DNA of 64,000 nt from Hartmannibacter diazotrophicus (GTDB lineage: Bacteria > Pseudomonadota > Alphaproteobacteria > Rhizobiales > Pleomorphomonadaceae). The stretch is taken from positions 866,550-930,549 of the forward strand of contig NZ_LT960614.1 in the NCBI RefSeq assembly GCF_900231165.1, given 5' to 3'. Below, one piece after another: positions 46,021-53,793 of this stretch (the stretch's first letter is position 1; each line of letters begins with the position of its first letter). Made by a program: the position numbers and the translations under genes. The notes beneath the pieces were generated by a model, which saw nothing but the letters and a program-made list of their open reading frames with translations, was not told the DNA's origin and did not search any database.

Positions 46021-46035
46021 CGCCCGCTTCGGGCG
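46021..46035 (+). other. Small hairpin after the binding-protein gene
   Basis: CGCCCG-CTT-CGGGCG in the 147-bp gap before the ATPase gene. It could attenuate transcription or protect the 3' end of the binding-protein message. Confidence 0.35.
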
Positions 46036-46076
46036 GGACCGCCCTTTGCCAACGGACAAGCAATCGGAAGACCGGG

Positions 46077-47579
46077 ATGACGACACAGCAAGCGGCGGAC
46101 GGCGAGACCGTCCTGACGGTCCGTGGCATCGGCAAGGACTATGGTCCCGTGACGGTCCTTTCCGACGTCGGTCTCGATGTGCGCAAGGGCGAGGTGCTGG
46201 CGCTTCTCGGCGAGAACGGTGCCGGCAAGTCGACGATCTCGTCCATCATCGCCGGTCTCGTGCAGCCGACGGCAGGCACCATGACCTGGCAGGGAGAGCC
46301 GCACGCGCCGGCCTCGCCGGCCGATGCGCTCGCCGCCGGCATCGGACTCATTCATCAGGAAATGCGGCTGCTGCCGGATCTCTCCATCGCCGAGAACGTC
46401 TTCGTCGGCCGCCTGCCGACGCGCGGCGGGCGCGTCGACCGCGCGCTCATCAACCGCCTTGCCAGCGAGCAGCTTCATCGCCTCGGCCTCGACCTGCCGC
46501 CGACCATGCTCGTGCGCGACCTGCGCGTCGCTGCCCAGCAGCAGGTGGAAATCGCAAAAGCCCTCACCCTTCAGTCGAAACTCCTCATTTTCGACGAGCC
46601 GACCGCGGCGCTCGGCGGCGAGGAAACCGACCGCCTCTTCGAGCAGATCGCGCAGCTCAAGGCCGAGGGTGTCTCCTTCATCTACATCAGCCATCGCCTC
46701 GACGAGATCGCCCGCATCGCCGACCGCGTCGCCGTCTTGCGCGACGGCCGTCTGGTCGCCACCCACGAGACCGCGCAGGTGCCGGTCAAGACGCTGGTCG
46801 AGGAAATGGTGGGCCGCTCGATCGACCGCATGTTCCCGGCGATCCGCACCGTCGACAGCGAGCCTCTGATCAAGGTCGAGGGACTGACGAGCGCCGAGGG
46901 CGCCTTCTCCGACATCAGCTTTTCGGTCAAGGCGGGCGAGGTCTTCGGCATCGCCGGCATCGTCGGCGCGGGACGCACGGAACTCGTGCGGGCCATCTCG
47001 GGCGCCGATCCTCTCGCCTCCGGCGAGGTACGCATCGAAGGCAAGCCGATCCGGCTTTCCCATCCGCGCGATGCGCTCACAAAGGGCATCGTCCTCGTTC
47101 CGGAGGACCGCAAGGCGCAGGGGCTCGTTCTTCAGCATTCGATTGCCGAGAACCTCGCGCTCGGCAACTACGACAGCATCGCGCCGGCCAACTGGGTCAG
47201 CCCCGGTGCCGTCAGCCGGTTTGCCGAGAGCGCCATTCGTCGCTTCGGCATCAAGGGGCGCGCCGGGCAGGGCGCGGGCGAACTCTCCGGCGGCAACCAG
47301 CAGAAGGTCGTCATCGCCAAATGCATTTCGCGCGGGCCGAAGGTGGTCATCCTCGACGAGCCGACACGCGGTATCGATGTCGGCGCCCGAGCCGCAATCT
47401 ACGACGTCATCACCGATCTTGCCAACCGGGGCATGGCCGTCATCGTGGTGAGTTCCGACCTCGACGAGGTTCTGGGGCTCTCCCACCGCATCATGGTGCT
47501 GAGCCGTGGCCGTAACCGGGGAATCCTGCCGCACGATCAAGCTGGCCGTGTGGAGGTGATGGAACTTGCCACCACCTGA
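46077..47579 (+). CDS. Sugar ABC transporter ATPase (RbsA-like, duplicated domains)
   Basis: 500 residues with two fused ABC domains. The first has Walker A GENGAGKSTI, a degenerate signature (VAAQQQVEIAKAL) and Walker B LLIFDEPTAAL. The second has a degenerate Walker A (GIVGAGRTEL), signature LSGGNQQKVVIAKC and Walker B VVILDEPTRGIDVG. This asymmetric pattern is normal for RbsA/MglA-type ATPases, where one site does not hydrolyse ATP. It energises the permease encoded upstream. The C-terminal end is about 1.5 kb, as expected. The second dehydrogenase gene follows 65 bp downstream. Confidence 0.95.
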   Translation: MTTQQAADGETVLTVRGIGKDYGPVTVLSDVGLDVRKGEVLALLGENGAGKSTISSIIAGLVQPTAGTMTWQGEPHAPASPADALAAGIGLIHQEMRLLPDLSIAENVFVGRLPTRGGRVDRALINRLASEQLHRLGLDLPPTMLVRDLRVAAQQQVEIAKALTLQSKLLIFDEPTAALGGEETDRLFEQIAQLKAEGVSFIYISHRLDEIARIADRVAVLRDGRLVATHETAQVPVKTLVEEMVGRSIDRMFPAIRTVDSEPLIKVEGLTSAEGAFSDISFSVKAGEVFGIAGIVGAGRTELVRAISGADPLASGEVRIEGKPIRLSHPRDALTKGIVLVPEDRKAQGLVLQHSIAENLALGNYDSIAPANWVSPGAVSRFAESAIRRFGIKGRAGQGAGELSGGNQQKVVIAKCISRGPKVVILDEPTRGIDVGARAAIYDVITDLANRGMAVIVVSSDLDEVLGLSHRIMVLSRGRNRGILPHDQAGRVEVMELATT

Positions 47580-47644
47580 GCGGCCCCGCCGAAAACGCAA
47601 ACAACGGCCCCCTGCGGGTCTTGAGAGTCTTGGGAGTGAATGGA

Positions 47645-48409
47645 ATGTCGCTTTTCGATCTGGCCGGTGAAGTCGCCTTCGTAACCGGGGCCGGCAGCGG
47701 TATCGGCCAGAGCATCGCCGTCGGACTTGCCGAGGCCGGAGCCGATGTCGCCCTGTTCGACCTGCCGGGCTCCAGGGGGCTGGAGGAGACGAAAGCCGCC
47801 ATCGCGTCCAGGGGACGCAAGGCGCTCGTCACCGAAGGCAACGTGACCGATGCCGCCGCGCTTGCCGCCGCTGTCGACCGGACGGTGGCCGATCTTGGCG
47901 GCCTCACCCTCGCGGTCAACTGTGCCGGCATCGCCAACGCGGCGCCCGCCGAGGATCTGCCCTTCGAGCAGTGGCAGAAGATGATCGACGTCAACCTGAC
48001 GGGCGTTTTTCTCTCCTGTCAGGCGGAAGGCCGGGTGATGCTGAAGAACGGCAAGGGCGCCATCGTCAACATTGCCTCCATGTCGGGCTCCATCGTCAAT
48101 CGCGGCCTGACGCAGGCTCACTACAACAGCTCCAAGGCGGGCGTGATCCATCTGTCCAAGAGCCTTGCCATGGAATGGGTCGAGCGCGGCATCCGCGTCA
48201 ACGTCATCAGCCCCGGCTACACCCTGACGCCGATGAACCTTCGCCCCGAGGTCGCCGAGCAGCGCAAGATCTTCGAGCGCGAAACCCCGATGCAGCGCAT
48301 GGCGACGCCGGACGAGATGGTCGGCCCGGCGGTATTCCTGCTCAGCCGGGCCGCGTCCTTCGTCACGGGCGTCGACCTTCTCGTCGACGGCGGCTTCGAG
48401 TGCTGGTGA
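47645..48409 (+). CDS. Short-chain polyol dehydrogenase (second SDR of the cluster)
   Basis: 254 residues: NAD-binding GAGSGIGQSIA, the NCAGIAN motif, catalytic Ser in NIASMSGS, and YNSSKAGVIHLSKSLAMEW with Y-x3-K. The ending FVTGVDLLVDGGFECW and MQRMATPDEMVGPAVFLLS are typical of D-arabinitol or threitol dehydrogenase-like SDRs. It starts at the ATG at 47645; an upstream frame adds only eight residues. As the last gene of the operon it probably makes the ketose that the FGGY kinase phosphorylates. The presence of two different SDRs suggests two polyols or two oxidation steps. Confidence 0.88.
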   Translation: MSLFDLAGEVAFVTGAGSGIGQSIAVGLAEAGADVALFDLPGSRGLEETKAAIASRGRKALVTEGNVTDAAALAAAVDRTVADLGGLTLAVNCAGIANAAPAEDLPFEQWQKMIDVNLTGVFLSCQAEGRVMLKNGKGAIVNIASMSGSIVNRGLTQAHYNSSKAGVIHLSKSLAMEWVERGIRVNVISPGYTLTPMNLRPEVAEQRKIFERETPMQRMATPDEMVGPAVFLLSRAASFVTGVDLLVDGGFECW

Positions 48410-48992
48410 ACCGCTCGGCGGCTAAGGGGCACGGGATGAAATAAGGTCCTCGCCTCGACAGGTCGCCGAAAAAGAAGCCCCTCACTGGGAGGGGCTTCGA
48501 CCGACAGCGGATGCGGCTCGTCACGCAGGATTGAATGCGGTCTTTCCTGCGATCTGAACGCCGGTCCGGGCTGGTTCGGATCCGGCGGCGACGGACTGTC
48601 GGCATCATCCGCATGCGGTGGGAGTTGGTCTCGGAAGTCCGACATCGACATGCCGGGCAACACACGGCGTTGCTGCGATGTTGGTAACCTGAATTGTTAT
48701 TATTTTCAATAATTTACGTGTATCAAATTGCCCGTGCGTGTAACGGCAAGACGGGATTTGTTTCGGCCGGAAATAATGCCGGCACGAATTTCCCGCAGGG
48801 CGGTCAGCAAGGCGGAAATTCCTGCCCGCCGTCGCGACCGGCGGCCGCAACGACCGCTCGGGCCGATATGGCCGTGCCGCTTTCATCCGTGCTAAGCCAG
48901 CCTTCGCGAAATGAATCGGTGACCGGGCAAGCCGGACGGCCCATCTCGATGGTGACGGGCGTTCGCGCCCGGTGATTTCTGGAGGACGGCCA
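48410..48992. other. Intergenic region after the polyol operon
   Basis: About 580 bp. A terminator-like hairpin lies at 48474-48498. The AT-rich segment at 48690-48730 could carry the promoter of the flavoprotein gene. Short minus-strand frames in the remainder are rich in Arg, Ser and Pro and lack family features, so no gene is called. Confidence 0.4.
48474..48498 (-). terminator. Terminator-like hairpin after the polyol operon
   Basis: A perfect 10-bp stem, GAAGCCCCTC and GAGGGGCTTC, with a 5-base loop. The T-run is on the minus strand (CTTCTTTTTC), while the plus-strand operon ends 65 bp before it. It may work on both strands, or stop antisense transcription entering the operon. Confidence 0.6.
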
Positions 48993-50225
48993 GTGACGTC
49001 GGACAATGTCGTGGTGATTGCGGGAACGGGGCAGGGCGGACTGCAGGTCGCGGCCAGCCTGCGGCAGGACGGTTTCGAGGGCCGCATCGTCATGGTCGGC
49101 GAGGAGCCGGGCCTGCCCTACCAGCGTCCGCCGCTGTCCAAGACCTATCTGAAGGAGGGCGATGCGAGCCGGCTTCTGCTCCGTGCGCCGGACTTCTTCG
49201 AGACCCAGTCGATCGAACTGATCGAAGAGACCCGGATCACGTCCATCGACCGCAAGGCAAAGACGGTCGCGCTCTCCAATGGCGACACGCTCGGCTACGA
49301 TTACCTCGTGCTCGCCGTCGGCACGCGGAACCGCAAGCTGCCGCTGGAAGGCGCCGGGCTCGAGAATGTCGTCGAGATGCGCACGCTCGCCCACGCCAAC
49401 GATATCCGCGAGCGGATCGGCGGTTGCCGGCATGTGATCGTCATCGGCGGCGGCTTCATCGGACTGGAATTTGCCGCCGTCGCGCGTGCCCTTGGGCTCG
49501 AGGTCACGGTTCTGGAAGCGATGCCGCGCCTGATGGGCCGGGTCGTCTCGCCCGCCGTCTCGGAATTCTTCCTGAAGGCGCATCGCGAAAACGGCGTCGA
49601 GGTGAAGCAGGGCGCCATGGCTGCCCGCATTCTGGACGATGGCACGGGCAAGGTTGCCGGCGTCGAACTGAAGGACGGCAGGACGATCGACGGCGACATG
49701 GTGCTGGTCGCCGCCGGTGTCGTGCCGAATGTGGAGATCGCGGCGGAGGCGGGCCTTGAGATCGACAATGGCGTCGTCGTCGATGCCATCATGCTGACGA
49801 GCGATCCGGCGATCTCGGCAATTGGCGATTGCGCCAGCTTCATCCATGCCCGCAGCGGCCGCCGTGTCCGGCTGGAGTCGGTGCAGAACGCTGTCGATCA
49901 GGCGAAATGCGTCGCGGCCCATATCGTCGGGCGGCCGGCGCCCTATGATGTCGTGCCCTGGTTCTGGAGCGACCAGGGACCGCTCAAGCTCCAGATCGCC
50001 GGCCTCACCGACGACGCCGACGACGTTGTGGTGCGCGAGCCCGGTCCCGGCCGCCTGTCCGCCTATTGCTTTCGCAAGGGCGAGCTCATCGGCGTCGAGA
50101 CGGTCAATGTGCCGGCAGACCACATGATGGCGCGCCGGCTGCTGGCGTCGGGAACGCCTGTCACCCGTGCGGCGCTTGAGGCGGTCGACTTCAACCTCAA
50201 GGCCGCAGCCCAGCCCGCCGCCTGA
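48993..50225 (+). CDS. FAD-dependent ferredoxin/rubredoxin-type reductase
   Basis: 410 residues of the ferredoxin-NAD(P) reductase family used with Rieske or 2Fe-2S ferredoxins. It has FAD-binding GTGQGGLQVAASLRQDGF, the YQRPPLSKTYL motif, NAD-binding VIGGGFIGLEFAAVARALGL and the C-terminal IGDCASF, plus WFWSDQGPLKLQIAGL as in rhodocoxin and putidaredoxin reductases. It would pass electrons from NAD(P)H to a ferredoxin serving an oxygenase or P450; neither is adjacent. The GTG at 48993 is chosen for its GGAGG site at 7-bp spacing. It is convergent with the hydroxylase-like gene. Confidence 0.9.
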   Translation: MTSDNVVVIAGTGQGGLQVAASLRQDGFEGRIVMVGEEPGLPYQRPPLSKTYLKEGDASRLLLRAPDFFETQSIELIEETRITSIDRKAKTVALSNGDTLGYDYLVLAVGTRNRKLPLEGAGLENVVEMRTLAHANDIRERIGGCRHVIVIGGGFIGLEFAAVARALGLEVTVLEAMPRLMGRVVSPAVSEFFLKAHRENGVEVKQGAMAARILDDGTGKVAGVELKDGRTIDGDMVLVAAGVVPNVEIAAEAGLEIDNGVVVDAIMLTSDPAISAIGDCASFIHARSGRRVRLESVQNAVDQAKCVAAHIVGRPAPYDVVPWFWSDQGPLKLQIAGLTDDADDVVVREPGPGRLSAYCFRKGELIGVETVNVPADHMMARRLLASGTPVTRAALEAVDFNLKAAAQPAA

Positions 50226-50227
50226 CC

Positions 50228-51130
50228 TTATCGTTTCTCGGTGACGGGCCGATCCAGACGCGCCTCTTCCCGCCGTTTCGGCTTGCTGCCGGGCGGCGCC
50301 AGGATCACGGCGAGCTTGGCCCCGAGGCCGTCTGCCTGACGGACGTCGCGGATCATGCGTCCCCATTCGCCAAGTGCGATGCTGAGCGGGTTGTTGCTCG
50401 GCCGAACCCCGACAAGGCCGTAGCGCAGCGGCTCGCCGGCCGGTGCTTCGGTGAACGTGCCGAACAACCTGTCGAAGACGATCAGCATCCCGCCGTAATT
50501 CTTGTCGAGGCAGTCGCGGTTGCAGGCGTGATGGACGCGGTGGTGGGTGGGCGTGTTCAGCACCCATTCCAGCGGACCGAGACGCGGGCCGAACTCGGTG
50601 TGCAGGAAGAACTGGTAGAGCAGGTTGATCCCGAGCATCCCGATGAGGGCGAAGGGATTGAACCCCAGCCAGACGATCGGCAGGAAGAAGACGAAGTGCC
50701 CGGAGATGTTACCGGTCCAGCCGAGCCGGATCGCGGCGGTGAAATTGAGCTTCGTCGCCGAATGATGCACCGCATGCGTTGCCCACAGCCAGCGCACCCG
50801 GTGCGAGGCCCGGTGGTGCCAGTAGTAGACGAACTCGGTAAGGATGAAGAGCGCGAGAAGCGCCGTCACGGTGAAGGTGTCGAAGTCGAATAGCCGGTGC
50901 TCGTAGGCAAGCGCGAAGGGCAGCGCGACGAGACCCGCTTCCAGACCCCGCAGGAGGTTCTGGCCGACCGCGAGAACAAGCGACGCGGCGCTTTCCTTCA
51001 GGTCGTGGGTTTCGTGATCATGGCTGGCAAGGCGGCTCAGGAGGTATTCGAGCAGCATGAACCCGAGCGCCAGCCCGAGGACAGTCAGTCTGAGGCTCGA
51101 ATGGTCGGAAAACGTTGGCAATGTCGGCAT
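50228..51130 (-). CDS. Fatty acid hydroxylase/sterol desaturase superfamily protein
   Basis: 300 residues with four or more hydrophobic segments and the three histidine boxes of the di-iron membrane hydroxylases: YYWHHRASHRVRWLWATHAV followed by HHS, then FLHTEFGP, then THHRVHHACN. The C-terminal motif NYGGMLIVFDRLFGTF is typical of sterol-desaturase-like proteins. Substrates across the family include sterols, fatty acids, ornithine lipids and alkylglycerols; none is identifiable here. It ends two bases from the convergent flavoprotein gene, which could be a coincidence or a functional pairing with an electron donor. Confidence 0.87.
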   Translation of the reverse strand: MPTLPTFSDHSSLRLTVLGLALGFMLLEYLLSRLASHDHETHDLKESAASLVLAVGQNLLRGLEAGLVALPFALAYEHRLFDFDTFTVTALLALFILTEFVYYWHHRASHRVRWLWATHAVHHSATKLNFTAAIRLGWTGNISGHFVFFLPIVWLGFNPFALIGMLGINLLYQFFLHTEFGPRLGPLEWVLNTPTHHRVHHACNRDCLDKNYGGMLIVFDRLFGTFTEAPAGEPLRYGLVGVRPSNNPLSIALGEWGRMIRDVRQADGLGAKLAVILAPPGSKPKRREEARLDRPVTEKR

Positions 51131-51218
51131 GGTGGTATCTTCGGCAGGCGGTCCGGAAGGCAGGCCCCCGCTTCGTTGAGGCGAGAAGCGGGAACCTGGC
51201 GCGAGAGGAGGGCGGTGG

Positions 51219-51527
51219 TCAGTAGCGGGTGATCGTGCCGTGCGTCGTCACCGAGCGCCCATAGGCGCCGGTGGTGGTCCGCCCGTAGTTGCAGGCCCCG
51301 CCGTAGCAGTTCACCGCGCCGTTCGTCGTCGCCGTCCCGCCGTAGGGCCCGGTGCGCGTGACACTGCGCGAGCAGGTGCCGCCGTAGCAGCTTCCCGTCG
51401 CGTGGGTGGAAAAGGTGCGGCCATAGGAGCCGGTCGTGGTCGAGTTGCGCTCCCACGCGTTGGCGTCGGTGGCGGCAAGGGTCGCGAAGAGGGCGACGGC
51501 GGTGGAGAGGGCGAGCAATCTGGTCAT
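51219..51527 (-). CDS. Small secreted Gly/Thr/Tyr-rich repeat protein
   Basis: 102 residues with a signal peptide (LALSTAVALFATLAATDANA) and a mature part built of short imperfect repeats: TGSYGRT, TGSCYGGTCSRSVTRTG, NCYGGACNYGRT and TGAYGRSVTTHG. Two C-Y-G-G-x-C units could form small disulfide loops. Similar short periplasmic repeat proteins occur across Rhizobiales without known function. The composition suggests a beta-rich envelope or surface protein. It sits alone between the hydroxylase gene and a two-component system transcribed divergently. Confidence 0.75.
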   Translation of the reverse strand: MTRLLALSTAVALFATLAATDANAWERNSTTTGSYGRTFSTHATGSCYGGTCSRSVTRTGPYGGTATTNGAVNCYGGACNYGRTTTGAYGRSVTTHGTITRY

Positions 51528-51712
51528 GATGAAATCTCCTCATTGGGACGTTTCCCGCGTTCGGCGGGCAGCGAGGAGACGATGCAGGCGCGCTGTCATC
51601 GCCCTTTGACGGGGAGGCATCCGTTTGTCACCAAATGTCAATGGTCGGTAGAAACTTGTAAAATCAGAGGCTTCTGCTTGCCGGAACGCCGAGCGCGAGG
51701 CATAAGCGAAAG

Positions 51713-52432
51713 ATGACCGCAGCGCCCGCCACCATCCTGATCGTCGAGGACGACGCCGATATTCGCCGGCTTGTCGGCGAGTTGCTTGCGCGCGAGGGCT
51801 TCCTGCTTGCGCAAGCCGAGAGCGCCGAGGCGATGGATCTTTGCCTGCAGCGCACTGTGCCCGATCTCGTCATTCTCGATCTGATGCTGCCGGGCGAGGA
51901 CGGGCTTTCCATCTGCCGCCGCCTGAGGGCTCAGAGCGACATGCCGATCCTGATCCTTTCGGCGAAGGCCGACGAGATCGACCGTGTGATCGGACTGGAA
52001 CTCGGCGCCGACGACTATCTGGTCAAGCCCTTCGGGCCGCGCGAGCTTCTCGCCCGTGTGCGTGCGTTGCTCCGGCGCGGCCGAGGCGCCATGGTCGTTC
52101 CGGTCCAGAACCGCCGTCTTGCCTTCGAGAGCTTCATCGTCGATCTCGATGCGCGGCAGGTCACGGCGTCGGGCGCGGACGTCCTGACGCTGACCACAGC
52201 CGAATTCGACCTCCTCGCCTGCTTTGTCCAGAGCCCGCGCCGGGTTCTCTCCCGCGACCAGATTCTCGACCGCGTCAGCGGCCGCAGCGCGGATCCTTTC
52301 GACCGCACCGTCGACATGTTGGTCTCAAGGCTGCGGCGCAAGCTTTCGGATGCCGGCGCCCCGTCCGGTCTCGTCAGCACGGTGCGCAACGGCGGCTATC
52401 TCTTCACGGCCCAGGTCCGGCAGGTGCCCTGA
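51713..52432 (+). CDS. OmpR-family response regulator
   Basis: 239 residues: a receiver domain with acidic residues E12-D13-D14, phospho-acceptor D56 (VILDLMLP) and KPFGPREL; and a winged-helix domain (LTTAEFDLLACFVQSPRRVL, TVDMLVSRLRRKLSD). It is coupled to the histidine kinase gene by a TGATG overlap. Its target is not known; the small secreted protein gene upstream is divergent and could be a local target. There is no recognisable direct-repeat operator in the 185-bp spacer. Confidence 0.93.
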   Translation: MTAAPATILIVEDDADIRRLVGELLAREGFLLAQAESAEAMDLCLQRTVPDLVILDLMLPGEDGLSICRRLRAQSDMPILILSAKADEIDRVIGLELGADDYLVKPFGPRELLARVRALLRRGRGAMVVPVQNRRLAFESFIVDLDARQVTASGADVLTLTTAEFDLLACFVQSPRRVLSRDQILDRVSGRSADPFDRTVDMLVSRLRRKLSDAGAPSGLVSTVRNGGYLFTAQVRQVP

Positions 52433-53790
52433 TGGCGCGCCTCACCATCGCCGCGCGGATCGTTCTGATCGCCGTCCTCGGGATCATTGTCGCCTGGACC
52501 ATCATGATCGCCGTCTACTACCGCATTCGTGTGCCCGAAACGAATGCCGTCACGCCGGCGCCCGAGCGGATCGCCGCCGTGGTGGCGCTGGTGGAGCGTA
52601 CGCCGCCGGCCGAGCGCGCCGATCTGTTCAAGGCGCTGACGACCGCCAGTTTCGTGCCCAGTATCGTCGCGGAACCGGATGCCAGTCCGGATTTGCCCTT
52701 GGCTGATCCGGAGCTGATTGCGGGCTATCAGGCCGCGCTGGGGCAGCGGACGCTTCAGCTCGTCGTCCCCGAGAACTCGCTCTTCCGCCGTCTGCCGGCG
52801 GCTAGGCTCGCACAGGGACAGGCGCTGGAATTTCGCATCCACCTGAGGACGGGCGAATGGCTCGTCATCGACACGGCGAGCCTCTTCACGTTGACATGGT
52901 TCGGACTGCCTGTGGGCTATGGCGCGGCGATGCTGGGGACGCTGCTTGCGTTTGCGACCTTGTTGCTGGCGCTCCGCGAAACGCGCCCGCTCTCCCGCCT
53001 CGCTGCGGCTGTCGATCGTTTCGACCTCACGGACCGTCCGGTGGACCTGCCAAGGCCTCGTCGCAGCGCCCCGGAGATCAAGGCGCTGATCGGCGCCTTC
53101 GATCGCCTTCAGGCGCGTCTCAACCAGTTGCTCGCCGCCCGCATGGCGATGATCACGGGTATTTCCCATGATGTGCGCACCTTCGCCGCGCGCCTGCGTC
53201 TGCGCGTCGAGCAGATCCCCGACGCGGCGGAACGCGAACGGGCGGTCGGCGACATCGCCGACATGATCCGCCTGCTCGACGATGCCCTGCTCGCCGGCCG
53301 GGCCGGGTCCGGCGAGCAGCCGAGCGAACTTCTCGACCTTGCCGACTGCCTTCGCGAGGAGGTCGATGACCGACGGGCGACGGGGGCGGACGTCACGCTT
53401 GATCTGCGGGAGAGGGAGGCGCTCGTGATCGGCGACCGCCTCGCCATCCGCCGCATCTTCGGCAACCTGATCGAGAACGCGGTCAAATACGGCGGCAGTG
53501 CGAGGATCACCCTGCAAACCGAGCGGATGGACGAAAGCGCCGTCCATCGCGTGACGGTCGATGACCGGGGACCGGGCATTCCGGTGGAGCGGCGCGCGTC
53601 GGTGCTGGAGCCCTTCGTGCGGCTGGAAGGCTCGCGCAACCGCGCCACGGGCGGGGCGGGCCTCGGCCTTGCCATTGCCCGCACACTGACCGATGCCCAC
53701 GGCGGTACACTCGCCATCGACGACGCGCCGGAGGGCGGGGCGAGGGTCATCGTCCGCCTGCCGGCTTTCGTGCCGTCCGAGACCGATTGA
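52432..53790 (+). CDS. Membrane sensor histidine kinase paired with the upstream regulator
   Basis: 452 residues: a first transmembrane helix (IVLIAVLGIIVAWTIMIAV), a periplasmic domain of about 130 residues, a second helix (GAAMLGTLLAFATLLLAL), a HAMP-like segment and the kinase core. The H box reads ITGISHDVRTFAARLRLRVE with H246. The Pro that normally follows the Arg-Thr is replaced by Phe. The ATP domain has NLIENAVKYG, VDDRGPGIP and GAGLGLAIA. Periplasmic ligand sensing is likely, signal unknown. It begins at the ATG overlapping the regulator stop. The missing Pro is known in some rhizobial kinases and may affect phosphatase activity. Confidence 0.92.
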   Translation: MARLTIAARIVLIAVLGIIVAWTIMIAVYYRIRVPETNAVTPAPERIAAVVALVERTPPAERADLFKALTTASFVPSIVAEPDASPDLPLADPELIAGYQAALGQRTLQLVVPENSLFRRLPAARLAQGQALEFRIHLRTGEWLVIDTASLFTLTWFGLPVGYGAAMLGTLLAFATLLLALRETRPLSRLAAAVDRFDLTDRPVDLPRPRRSAPEIKALIGAFDRLQARLNQLLAARMAMITGISHDVRTFAARLRLRVEQIPDAAERERAVGDIADMIRLLDDALLAGRAGSGEQPSELLDLADCLREEVDDRRATGADVTLDLREREALVIGDRLAIRRIFGNLIENAVKYGGSARITLQTERMDESAVHRVTVDDRGPGIPVERRASVLEPFVRLEGSRNRATGGAGLGLAIARTLTDAHGGTLAIDDAPEGGARVIVRLPAFVPSETD

Positions 53791-53793
53791 CGG

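Noticed and set aside
48605-49093. Minus-strand frames between the polyol operon and the flavoprotein gene
   Set aside because: Arg/Pro/Ser-rich composition typical of non-coding frames; part of the frame lies over the start of the flavoprotein gene.
51841-52431. Extending the histidine kinase upstream through the response-regulator gene
   Set aside because: The extra approximately 200 residues are a shadow of the regulator in another frame. The kinase signal helix starts at the ATG overlapping the regulator stop.
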